NCBI GenBank assembly: GCA_022419385.1
Contig: JAJUBI010000008.1
Location: 1,550,001-1,614,000 of the forward strand
DNA: 64,000 bases
Direction: 5' to 3'
DNA from: Paraconiothyrium sp. Pb-2020
Lineage: Eukaryota > Ascomycota > Dothideomycetes > Pleosporales > Didymosphaeriaceae
Numbering within the stretch: the stretch's first letter is position 1; every line of letters begins with the position of its first letter. The notes beneath the pieces were generated by a model. That model saw nothing but the letters and a program-made list of their open reading frames with translations. It made no database searches and was not told the DNA's origin. The translations under genes and the position numbers were made by a program. This document shows, piece by piece, positions 11,249 to 21,848 of this stretch.

Positions 11249-12550
11249 CTAACCCTGGCATAGCACACCACTAATCCGCAGTCCCAGATCTAATACAGCC
11301 AGATGCTCATCTCCTCCATCTCCTAACCTCTTATCCACCTCACTAAACAGACCCGTGATTCTCATCTTCTGCAAATCGCCCACGCGCTCATCATACAGCA
11401 CTCTCTCGTACAGCTGCCCAACTGTCTGTGACGCACTCCAACCCTCCGCAATCATATCCTCAACCACCTTCGCGATCTTGGTATACTGTATTTGTGATCG
11501 TGATCCAGGGAAGATGGCGGATGTGAGCGATTCGAGGGTCGTTTCGGGGATAACACCGGCGATCTCCGCGATGTGAGTTTTGGTGACGCTGGCTGCGGAG
11601 GGAACCGCTGGGTCAACATCCATTTCGTCTTCATCAACAACGGCACGCGCCTTCCGCTTTACTGTTGAAGCACCCTCTTTCTGCGCTGCGCCAACGAGCC
11701 GTGCCGCAGATTGCAAAAATGTGATAGCTTTCCTCAAATCACCCTCTGCAACCCTCACGAGCTCCTCGCTCACACCTTGGTCAAGGTGAACACCCTCAAG
11801 CTTCGCAATGTCCTCTACACGCTTGACCGCATTGCCCTGATCCAAGCTCTTGAACCGAAACTTGCTGCATCTCGATGCCAACGGGTCAATGATCCTCGTC
11901 ACATAATTACACACTAAGCAGAACCTCGTCATCTTACTATATGTCTCCATCGTTCTCCTCAGCGCGCTCTGCGCATCCTGCGTCATGCTATCCGCCTCAT
12001 CCAGCACGATAATCTTGAACGGAGGGCATGGATATCTTTCCCTATACCTCACCTGCTTGACGCCGCCTTCCACATTCTCATCCTCCACCATGATGTTATG
12101 TGTCGGCGCAGCGGAAAGCTGTTGCCTCGCGAAGTCCTTCACTTTCGCCCGAACGATGGAGATACCACGTTCGTCGGAGGCATTTAGCTCGAGCACGCGC
12201 GATTTTATGAGCTCGGGGCCGTAGAGCTGTTTTGCGAGGGCGAGGATGGTGGAGGTCTTTCCCGTGCCGGGTGGACCGTAGAAGAGCATGTGGGGGAGGT
12301 TGGTGGATTGGAGGGTGCGGGAAAGAATTTGGATCGTATTGTCTTGTGCTGTAACTTCAGAGAGGGTCTTTGGACGACTATGTAATACGTCAGCATTGCG
12401 GTTTGCATCTTGCGTAGCTTGAGGCAGGCCCTACTATTTCTCCACCCATGGCTGTAATCGGCTTGTCTCCGGTTTGGTGGTGGGAGCCTTTGATGAATTG
12501 GCCTGCGCAGCTGCAGCTTGTCGCGCTTTGAGATTGAAGAAGTCCGCCAT
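11249..12550 (-). CDS. RFC2: Replication factor C subunit 2
   Basis: Two exons, 12550-12435 and 12377-11249, give 414 residues. The splice at a GTAGGG donor rebuilds [14 protein letters not shown], the conserved N-terminus of small RFC subunits. Walker A (GPPGTGKT) is at about 73-80, the Walker B DEAD sequence at about 165-168, and the SRC arginine-finger motif at about 207-209. The C-terminal collar ends in [14 protein letters not shown]. Compared with yeast Rfc2 there is an acidic insert ([16 protein letters not shown]) between the AAA+ lid and the collar. In the family, RFC loads the PCNA clamp at primer ends and serves checkpoint clamp loaders in the nucleus. An MluI cell-cycle box lies 76 nt upstream of the start, consistent with G1/S expression. 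Confidence 0.95.
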
Positions 12551-13059
12551 AATAGGTACGCCTTGGGAGTAGGATGTGCTCTTGAATGAGAGGGTGCGGA
12601 GTACGATGCTAAAGTGGAACGCGCGACGCGTACGAAAACGCAGCCGCGTTCGCGCGTTCACGTTGGCGGTCTGTGCGCTCACTTGCCTCCAACATCGACC
12701 AGTATTTGCGACCTGCACATGGGATTCTTGACAGCTTCTTGATGGTCCTTCGAAACAGCACATGATATTCGGCTTCCTCTTGAAGATATGTATCACCAAA
12801 GGGAGCGGTCATGATTTAGATCAAATATATTGTAGGTGAGGTATCAACTCTACTCCCACCATAGGTATGCATTCCCTCGCTTTCCATTCAGGAAGCCATG
12901 TTCCATACACCCCAGCACTATGTACGCATCACGCCCACGTTTGAGCACCGCACCTTCATCACAAGACTAGCTTTTCTTCCCTTGTAGGAGCAGGGCAGAT
13001 ACATGATCGATCGAACGCAAGCGAGGACGGCGAACCTAAGGAGCTACTTCAGGAAGATA
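12551..13059. other. RFC2 upstream region
   Basis: It holds the RFC2 promoter and leader and the 3' flank of NPL4. Two things stand out: an ACGCGT box and a 67-codon minus-strand ORF (12812-12609), both discussed in the findings. Confidence 0.6.
12626..12631. promoter_or_regulatory. MluI cell-cycle box (ACGCGT)
   Basis: A perfect palindromic ACGCGT sits 76 nt upstream of the RFC2 ATG, in a CpG-rich stretch with further CGCG cores. MBF-type factors (Mbp1/Res with Swi6/Cdc10) bind this sequence in promoters of DNA-replication genes in yeasts. Use by this fungus is inferred from position and target class. Confidence 0.55.
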
Positions 13060-15058
13060 CTATCCTCCTTTCAAGCTAACCCCCTTGACCCTCTTAGCTA
13101 AATTACTTGATTCGGAGTCGGAGCCATTCGATGACCTCCGCCCGAGGAGGCGTTTCGGGGGGCGCTCACCAGCTTCCTTGAGGATTGTCAATAATGTCGC
13201 CCAGCCACCTGAGTGCTGCAGCTGTAGCCCGTCTGACAGATCGTGCTCTGAGGCGACCTTGGCCAAAAGAGCTTCTTCGTCCTATTGGTTTCTTTGTTAG
13301 CGACGAGCGGGTGATAGGAGGGGCTGGGTTATACTTTTGCGAGGATGCCTAGGCCATGTATGTAGGAGAGAAGGTGGAAATTGGAGACGGCTTTCAGCCC
13401 GCTGGTGGTGTTCAGTGCTAGCCCATTTGATTTCGCGTTGAGCGCTTTCGATAACGACCCAAACTCTTGTGCCTCGCCCATAGCCTCTCGATTCTCGATA
13501 GGGAAGTTGGGTCCTGTGAAAAGAGGGTTGGGTTGGTTGGGGAAACCGTGTGTCAAAGTGAAGAGGAGGTAGTCAACAGGGAAAGCAGGTTTCGCGTTTT
13601 CTTGTACGTTTGCTCCATACTCATTCTTCTTCCGGTAAAATACCTCCGGAATGTATCGTGCGCGGTTGAGCGCCTCGTTGTCATCTTCTGATTGCACGAG
13701 CATGACTGAAGGCTCTGCAGACGGCTCGATGATGTCTGCTTTGACCATCTCGACTGCTGAATTCGAAGCCTGATAGGCTGCGATACCAATCTGCCCCTCC
13801 GCATCACCGCTTACCACGCAAGTCACGAAGTTCGATCCAAACTTGCCCGTTTCGCTCCATTTTGTGGGTCGGGGATATTTCGCCTGGTAACGTGCCGCGA
13901 AGACAATTTCGAGAGATGATAGAAAGTAAGAGTCAATGTGGCGCTTGCAGATGACGCTACCATCGCCTTCTCCAGCATCAATCAGATCAGTGTATATGAC
14001 ACCCACCCTCTGCAGCCCACATTGCCGTGCCAACTCATCAACATCCTTCTCGTTATCCCATTCGCCTAATGAGATGCCGTCGGCTTCGTCGATCTGAGGT
14101 GGCTCATAGATAGTCTCCACTACAGCCTTCGTCCCCAGTGGCACCTCGGGATACTCCTCGTACCGTCCGTATAGGTAACCTAATCGCTGGCAACCGGTGG
14201 TCCTCCAGTAGTTGAGCAGGTCATTCACTAAATCAAACGATGCGAACTCGACGTGATCTACCATACGGAATTCCTGAGGCTGCAGCGAGATAGCACTGGG
14301 CTGGCACTTTGTGCAGATACCTTCGGGAAACGGCTTGTGGCCTGACGGGCAATCTGGCCGCACGCGATAATACGGCTCGGTCAACGGCGGCATATACGAA
14401 GTTCCGCTCTCTGGCTTGTTCTTCCCTGCGTTGATTTTTCGGAGGTATGAGTGGAATGAGAGGTGCTTTATCTTCTTGTCCGCCAGGTACTCTACCGCGT
14501 ACGGCTCCAGTGGCATACAGTAATCGCACATGCCCTTGGGTCCATGCCGGCACATCTTCTGATCTATTTTACGCGGTATCTTGCCATCGAGCTTGTCTAA
14601 TCTGTCATCAAGCGGCGACTGCTTGACCACCTCCCAAGGATTCTTGATCAATTGAGTAGGCGAGCCGAGAGGAACGGAAGGTACTTCTGAGGAATCGACG
14701 GGTTTGCCATTCAGGCGGGCGACACCGGTCGGAGCTGCGGAGTGACCGTTGGAGATGTTGGACTGCTCCTGAAAGTCAAGGAAGAGCTGGTCGCCATGTC
14801 TGGGAAAGTTGTCAGCTTCGGGTGCAAGGGGATGCAAGCTACTACATACTTCAGGCCGACTTGATTGAAGGTCACGCCCCGCAGTGTGCTTAGCTTGCGT
14901 GCATCACCACCATGCGGTTTGTTGCTGACGGTAATGCTGGACAGGTCGACGTTGGCAGGCAGCTTCTCTGCAATCTGGGGTATGATATCGGGAAACGCGG
15001 TCGCGGCATCGACAGTGAGCCGAAACTGGCCCTCTTTACTCACGAACCGGAGGATCAT
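13060..15058 (-). CDS. NPL4: Nuclear protein localization protein 4
   Basis: Three exons, 15058-14850, 14799-13335 and 13281-13060, give 631 residues, close to the usual fungal length. The N-terminus ([14 protein letters not shown], to about 75) is the ubiquitin-like UBX-type fold. Residues about 150-260 carry the NPL4 zinc-finger region, with Cys153, His155, Cys161, Cys164 and a later [14 protein letters not shown] pair. The MPN-like NPL4 domain follows, with [16 protein letters not shown] and [12 protein letters not shown]. With Ufd1 it forms the adaptor that brings ubiquitinated substrates to Cdc48/p97 for ER-associated degradation and chromatin extraction. The C-terminal exon ends in a basic, Ser-rich tail ([15 protein letters not shown]). 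Introns are 50 and 53 nt. SEC66 lies divergently 483 bp away. Confidence 0.95.
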
Positions 15059-15541
15059 GGCTGCATTCACTGCGCTGGTGGAAAGAGCTGACGGGAAGGC
15101 GGCGACGCGTCGGAATATGGGTCAAAGGCAACGGCGCGCAGGTAAATGAGAGAGGCGGCAGGCAGCTAGGCAGCTATGAAGGCGTGTTGGTGAATGCTTC
15201 TATGCTATGTAAAGGTAGAGGCGCCCGTAGAAGGCCGCCGAACCTATGACGACGCGCTCGGGTTGCAGGGGTGCGTGCTAGAGAGTTTTGGCGGGGACAC
15301 GGCCATTAAGGACAGATATTCACCACAAAGCCGACGGTTTGACTTGTCGGGCGCGCAACAGCGTACAACAAACCCCGTTTCCACTTTCCCTACGCGCTTC
15401 CTTCCCATGCCATTGCCGCTCGTTCAAACCTTTGCCACGCCGTGACTACGCTTCTGTCACCCCAGGATACACTGAAAACAACACCCACCCGCGCCCAACG
15501 CACACCGAAACCTAACCGGTTCAACTGCGCACCACCGCAAC
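15059..15541. other. Divergent promoter NPL4/SEC66
   Basis: A 483-bp region between two divergent genes for ER-related proteins. It becomes C-rich and CA-rich towards SEC66. No specific site is assigned. Confidence 0.5.
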
Positions 15542-16337
15542 ATGTGGCCGTTCGATGCCGTCGACTGGGTGATGCTCAGCATCCCCATCGCCTACCTCTT
15601 CATCCTCGTCGGTTCGCTCTACACTTTCAGCAGCATCTACCGCAAGCGCAAAGCCTACCGCGCAGCCTCGCTCGAGCCCTGGTTCCCGCAGCACCTCCAG
15701 CGCGATATCTACCTCTCCCTCCTCCACCAAGAAGATCCCAAGGTTCCCGACTCTATCCTCAAAGCAGCGCTACTGCGCCGTGCGACCGAAGACATTTCCA
15801 GGATCATCCAGGTCCGGAGCCAGAAGCAGGCACTACAGGTGTTGCTGCAGAGAGGCAGTGTGGGTGATGATCTGTGGCAGCGATTCCAGCGCGCGGAGAA
15901 GGAGATCGAGGATGAGCTTCGAGATGTTGTGCAAGAAGTACGTGGACCGCAACCTCCATACTCCCCAACCCCGCTCTATACCAACTAACAATGCACAGGC
16001 GAACGCGTTCGCGCCCAACTGGGGTCAGACCATTTTCCAATCCGCATCCGAGCTCTCCCAGAACAGCGTACTCCGCCAGCGCCTCGAGGAAATCCTGTCC
16101 ACCGCTGACTCCGAGAGGCGATGGTGGGACACGCGACGATCACAAATCCAATCCGAGTTGTTGGGCGAGCTGGATCAGGACAAGACGAAGAGCCCGAAGG
16201 AAGGTAGCGTGGCTGGCAGCGTAGCGGGTAGTGTCAGGGGTACGAAGACAGCCAGCGATGATGATGCAGTGTTGGTCGAGAGTGGCGGTCCTGCGGAGAA
16301 GACAGGCAAAGGCAGGAAGAAGAAGGGGAAGAACTGA
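15542..16337 (+). CDS. SEC66: ER translocation complex subunit Sec66/Sec71
   Basis: Two exons, 15542-15937 and 15999-16337, give 244 residues. A single membrane segment sits at about 10-33 (VMLSIPIAYLFILVGSLYTF), followed by the conserved cytosolic region with YRAASLEPWFPQHLQRDIYLSLLHQ and RAATEDISRI-like helices. The splice joins DVVQE to ANAFAPNWGQTIFQSA, a well-conserved Sec66 segment. The C-terminus is a low-complexity tail with a repeated GSVAGSV unit and a Lys-rich end (GKGRKKKGKN). In yeast this protein pairs with Sec72 in the Sec62/63 complex for post-translational import into the ER. The 61-nt intron has a CTAAC branch site. The start follows a CACCGCAAC leader. Confidence 0.92.
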
Positions 16338-16784
16338 GTGGTTTGACATCCAAGGGCGCATGTTAAGACGAGTGGCTTTTGAAGCCTCGAAAGCACAAGG
16401 GTGGATTCGATGCTTAAAGATCGGTGGATATGAGGGCTTCGATTGTTCGATTATTGCATTGCCGGCGTTGAGGTGTTGCGACATGGGACACGGCGTGGTC
16501 CAGGAGACGCTTTAGATACTCACTCGGTCTTTGAATGAATACCTTCAATCCCTACTCGCATCTCCCTGTGCCCCGGTTGTGACGGTACAGCTCTCAATCT
16601 GATGTGCTTTGGATCATTTACTTGCTTGAATTGCAATGCTATAACGCCACGAACCCACCTGGACCCAAACAGCCAGTATGATACACACTGTCACGTTGAC
16701 AATAGGAAATCTTGTCGTACACCGGATATACAATCCTCCACAATCCTAATACCTTTCTTGGTATCTTTGCCTTTTAACATGTTT
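16338..16784. other. Convergent intergenic region
   Basis: It lies between the 3' ends of SEC66 (+) and the Vps3844 gene (-). No feature recognised. Confidence 0.5.
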
Positions 16785-18093
16785 CTACTTCCGCACCGGC
16801 CCACTGACACCGGCACCAATGACGCTAGGTAGCTCTTCGCTACCAACCGAGTACAACAGTCCGATTCCACCGGAAATGAGGAAAGCAAAGAGAACACCGC
16901 TAGTAACAAACAGCCAGAATGGAACCGAAACATCCTTCTTTTGACATGCCGGACCACCCCAGTAGGTAGTCTTCTTGTGTTGCTCCATGCCGGTGTCGCC
17001 CCTGTCTACAACGGTAGGCTTACAGACACAGCCGTAGCAATCACCGCGTTCTCCCTTTTTGCCTTTGTGGAGCATCCCGCAGGAACCGTGGCCTGAGCAT
17101 CCGTTCGTAGCCTTTGTGCAGGCGGATTCCGACTCAAAGCAGCGTGGGAGGATGCCGAGAGGTGGGGTAGTGTCGTTGCCGTCGGCCAGCGCAATGACAG
17201 GGAAGTCCTCTAGGTCACTTGGGAGCGCAGTATTAGGAGACGTAGCAGGCTCAGAAGTAGATAGAGACATGGGCGCCTCGGTGAGTTCGCGGCGGGCCTC
17301 TAAGCTAGGTCTATCGTAGTTGCCGTAGGGGTTTGCAGCACGCTTGGAGTTCGACGATGATGATGGCATCACCACAAGTGTTATTGCAAAACGATTTTCC
17401 TCAGGAGCGACTACCTGAAGGGAAGAAATAATGTCACTAAGCTTCTCGAGGCTGGGTTTGGCCATCTTGTCCTTCGCTTTGAGGTCGATGTGGAGAATGG
17501 TAAGGTAGTCGTTGAACAGTTGGGGCTGACGGAGCTCAGACAATTGGTGGTCGATGTACTGATTAGATTGGTATGTTGCGCCCTTGTGATCTGACTTCTT
17601 GGGAAGAGATTCGGCTTGCAGAATCATGTCCTCGATCAGGTGCTTGTTATCCGACGCGGCAGGGGGATTCGTTATCGTAAACTTAGATGACCAGATTCCG
17701 GAGTTTTTAACGACGGCTGTATAACATGTCAGCTTCTGCACATTGTGAGAGTCTTGCGACATGCATACCCTCGGCGTCTTCCACGCCTTCTATCCACACC
17801 AGTGCGTGTGCTTGCGTCCAATCTGCGTCCTCTCCACCAAACAACTTCTGTTGCCTGCCTCCAAATGCGTTGATTTGCTTCAGACTCTCTTCACTGCGCG
17901 TCTTCTCTATCGAATGAAATCGCGACAAGCCCAACCGCTGGGCAAGGATCAATCGAGCTGTGGTTGCGTCGACGGTCGTGGCCGCCTGTGGCGACGTCCT
18001 AGGTACCGGGTCGAATACGTAGACATGGGCATCATGCGCAGCCGATGCGGCGCAGTACAGCGAGGATACAATGAAGCTCCAGGACAGCTTCAT
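16785..18093 (-). CDS. Vps3844 (DUF3844) domain membrane protein
   Basis: Two exons, 18093-17769 and 17716-16785, give 418 residues. A signal peptide covers about 1-19 (SFIVSSLYCAASAAHDA), followed by a luminal domain beginning VYVFDP. Near the C-terminus is a Cys-rich EGF-like block (CFESESACTKATNGCSGHGSC, then GDCYGCVCKP and YWGGPACQKKD), then one membrane helix at about 373-398 and a short tail. This order is that of fungal proteins with the C-terminal Vps3844/DUF3844 domain, linked by name to vacuolar sorting. Its topology is type I, probably in the ER or endomembranes. The exact role is unknown. The intron is 52 nt, phase 1. Confidence 0.85.
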
Positions 18094-18382
18094 GGTGGCG
18101 GGCGTGATGGAAAGGTGGGCGTTCTGGAACTCGCGTAGTGAGGGCCAGCCAGACGTCAGTAGTCGAGGAGCTACGGCCCTCGCCCGCGGGACTTGGCGGA
18201 TTTCATGTACGACTTACCATTTGCGCCTATATCGACATATCACCACAGCTTCACACTATCACTACTGCACACCAACCGCACTTCTGGTACCACCCTATCG
18301 CGACCATCCCACCTCATGTTCGGACGCAACCTCACTCTCAGTAACTTGCGGTAGCCACACTGTCCCCGCCTCGCCTCCGCTC

Positions 18383-19704
18383 ATGTTCAAGCCGCAAGTC
18401 TTCCGGAGAAGCTTCTCACTTTTCAGGCGCGCGCCGACATCTGCAATAATCAAGTCGGTCGCTCATAATGGAGATGATGCGATAAGGATACAGAGAGTGC
18501 GCATACAAAAGCGCTTCTTCACCACATCGTGAGTTTGATACTGGCTTGCGCCTGCGCTATTCTAATTCTACGCAGACGTCTCGTGGGGTCCGCAGTGGTC
18601 ACTGTAGGAATCTGGAAGCTTCTTGACTGGCTCAATGAGGAAATAGAAGATGAGGAAGAGCTACAGCAACATCGGCGCGTCCGACGACCACCTATACCAA
18701 AAGAGGGCGCGAACGAGAACGACAACGGCGGACGCGAGATAACGGGCGAGGAAGAGGACGAATGGGAGGACGAGGATGAAGAGGACGAAGAAGAAGACGA
18801 TGCTCTACTGTTTTTCCCGACCGGATTCTCACGACCTAGACCAAGGACGTTCTACAGAGGCTCCGACCCAGAATGGCAGACGTTCGTTCGATTAGCACCA
18901 GATCAAAAGCGAGTGGATAAGATCAGGGGCGAACTGGTCGCACTGGTGCGAGACCACGTTTCCAAGCAGCCCCGTGCTACCTTGTTTCTCGGTAAGATCG
19001 ACCCTACGAAAGGTGTTTTCTTCGTAGAGGTCAAATTCCCGGACGGGCCGCCTTTAGAGTACGAGCGACCTGGAATTAAACTCACGGAAGAACTCACCTT
19101 TAAGCGAGCCACGCAACTGGTCGATCCGCTGCATCATAAGAAGCTAGCGAATGTACTCATGCCGACAACCGTTGCGAACTCAGTATATTCCGATATGAAG
19201 AGACGGATGTATCGCTCGTGGCTAGATCTAAAGAAGTACGCAGGATTTGAAGTAAAGGAATCGCCAGTGCAGAACATGTTTAGAGGATTACCTCCTTCTC
19301 CCATCAAGCCTATATCATCGGAGCAAGCCCCCACTGCACCTTCTACGCTAGCAGCATCTGCCCCAGCAGACGCCGAGAAGCAGGTCCAACCTCCAACGGC
19401 ATCGACACCTACAAACCCAGCTCTAGACAAGCTGGGACTGACACTTCCAGACCCAAAACAAGTTCCGACCCTGAACCTCGCATACTTTCGCCTGATGCTA
19501 ATGAGGTACCGCCGACCCTTACCTCTGGAACCGCCACGAGGAACGTTCATCGTAAGTGGCCTAGTAGAGGTCGTCGGCGAGAAGGCAAAGGCGACTCTAG
19601 ATGTGACTGGAGCATACGACCCGAATGCTGCGAAATACGTCGTGCTGCACACTAAGGTGCGGAGTTTGACGAGGTATAAGCAGTATCCCCGGGGCGGTCC
19701 TTGA
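18383..19704 (+). CDS. Probable mitochondrial inner-membrane protein
   Basis: Two exons, 18383-18528 and 18576-19704, give 424 residues. The first exon is an arginine-rich, acid-poor presequence (MFKPQVFRRSFSLFRRAPTS), fitting mitochondrial import. A membrane segment follows near 50-67 (LVGSAVVTVGIWKLLDWL). Next comes a very acidic run of more than 20 mostly Glu and Asp residues (about 112-134), then a conserved globular part with DPEWQTFVRLAPDQKRV and LEPPRGTFIVSGLVEV. I do not recognise a named family. The residue pattern looks like a conserved fungal mitochondrial protein. The intron is 47 nt with a TCTAATT branch-like site. The gene diverges from the Vps3844 gene across 289 bp. Confidence 0.75.
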
Positions 19705-21848
19705 GCACAGGCGGACTCGATGTACGATTGTGGATGGAGGGTTTGGTAGATTGTATTAGCGGCATTGGCGTTGCGTTGAGCATTGCACCTGAACGCCGGC
19801 ACCATGAGTGTAGCGTGTACGAATCATGTATTATCCGAGCATGGAATTGGAGTAATGGAAATATACCTAGGCTTTGGACTTGCTAGAAATGGAGTCTACA
19901 CACGATCACGGTCCGATTAACATCGTCCCTACCATTCTATTGTATAATGGTCACTCTTTCGAACGTGTGCCTCTTAATCGGTGGTTTCAAATCTAAAGGT
20001 AACAAAAGGCCTCAGTCCAACTCGTCCATGGCTTGCCATCTCTGTTGTCAGGGAACATTGAGACGACCTAACCTATGTCGGCAGCAGCGCCTAGAAAAGA
20101 AACATTCACTGCTACATGATGTCTGCCTCCCACCCTCTTCTAGCTCCGTCCCTTCTCCATCCGCTCACAATCAAGTCTACCCTGCTTCACTCGCCTGTAT
20201 GAACGACATTATTGCCGGCAGCACCGTTACCTTAAGCATGATTGGTAAAGACTCCAGCTTCGACCTTCATCATGTCGGATCTGAAGATCCCATAGCGGAT
20301 TTCGTTCGCCTTCTACTCCTCTCAAACCCTCACATCGTCCAGAGCCGGAGAGCGGGGACTATCTGCACTTGCGTTTCTCTCGTCCATGTAACTATTGTCC
20401 AAATCACTTCTACTCGATACGGATATAACATCAATCAGCACTGTGAGGAGTCCGGTAGGTCTGATTCTAATTCTATCAACATAGGAAAGAAAGCAGGGCC
20501 CTCTTTCCCACATTGTAACCTCGAGTCATGGGCCATGCTCTTGTGAAGAGCACTGCTAATTCGAAGCAAGTTTCGCGTCAGATTCAAGCTATCCGTTTAT
20601 AGAGGAAGCTACCGAGACGACTGCCGCTGCCAAAGCAGAAGCGAGAAAGAACATGGTTCGTAAGCACTCCGGACGCTCCCTTCATGGCACCGTAACTTTT
20701 GGTAGTCTTCCTTGTAGCGACCGCGATTTGATACACACCATGAAGTAAGCCGAGGCGAGCAGGGAGGTCGCGTAGGGTTCAGTATTTGCCCACACGGCCG
20801 TGCCCTAGAGGTAGACGCATAACCTTCCATGAATGATAAAGAGTATGCCTCGCTCTAGTGCCATTTCTTCATCTTTGGGCTCCTTTGTAAGATCATTGGG
20901 CAATGCCGTCTCGACAGATCCGGGTGCATGCGCGGTCATCCCGGTTGGACAAACGTTTGCAGGACTGTGAAGGGCTTCGGTGTGTAGGATAACATATGCA
21001 CAGAATTAATGCAGGTGATTGACCAGCCAGTGATACTGCCATGAAGACGACAACTCATCATCTTGCTTCACCATTACAAGAGAGACCTTCACACTCGCCC
21101 GGTCATCCCACGAGCTCCGCATTCACACATCCACGTTCACACAACATTACACAATCTCGCGACGCGAAAGGTCTTCATTCCTACCCCATGTTCGCTTGAG
21201 TTCATTCTAGAACTTTTGCTTCCTTCCACCAAGAAACATTCGCAGAAGAGGACCAGCCAAACCGTCCAATTTGGTAAAAGAGTGGTGATGTCGCAGACGA
21301 CGCCAACGAGAAAAACAGAGCGAGGAGCGAGTGACAATCTGATGCAACCCGACGAGCGTTTCGTTTCAACCGCCCAATTCCACCGGGTATACAGCAAGCA
21401 AGCAAGACACACAAGAGCGAATGACAAATTTGACCTACCATCCGACCCTCGCCGACAAAGGGAATCCCGCACGTACATAGGAAAAGGTAAGTTCGAAACA
21501 AAGTATCACAAGCCGCCGGCTTCGAATATAAGAGGCGCAAGTACGCAAAGCACAGCGCACAATTCGAGATCCAAATCGACATCTGCAGACGCACATTATG
21601 CATGTGCCGAACGAACAATTCGCTTCAGTGTAATGCAAAAGCGCCGAGCCCAGACGCCAAACAGAGCAGACGGAAGCGAACAAAAGCAAAAGTCAGAACA
21701 TGTTTCCTAGGTGCACTACCTTTGGGAACACCCACCCAACACCGCGCTCAGAACAGGAAGGTAACTAATTAGGAAACAAATTGGGTAAAGAAGGTACACA
21801 ACAGATGCAGCAATTTATCGGAGACAGACAATCGGAGGTGGAGAGCGA
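19705..21848. other. Long convergent intergenic region
   Basis: 2.1 kb between two gene 3' ends, which is long for convergent genes here. It contains ORFs of 199 codons (19947-20546, +) and 215 codons (21063-21710, +), plus overlapping antisense ORFs. None has a recognisable domain or clear splice support. Part is probably RIM15 3' UTR. Confidence 0.45.

Noticed and set aside
21063..21710. 215-codon + strand ORF
   Set aside because: It has no domain and no good start context, and antisense frames there are also open. It probably lies in RIM15 3' flanking sequence.
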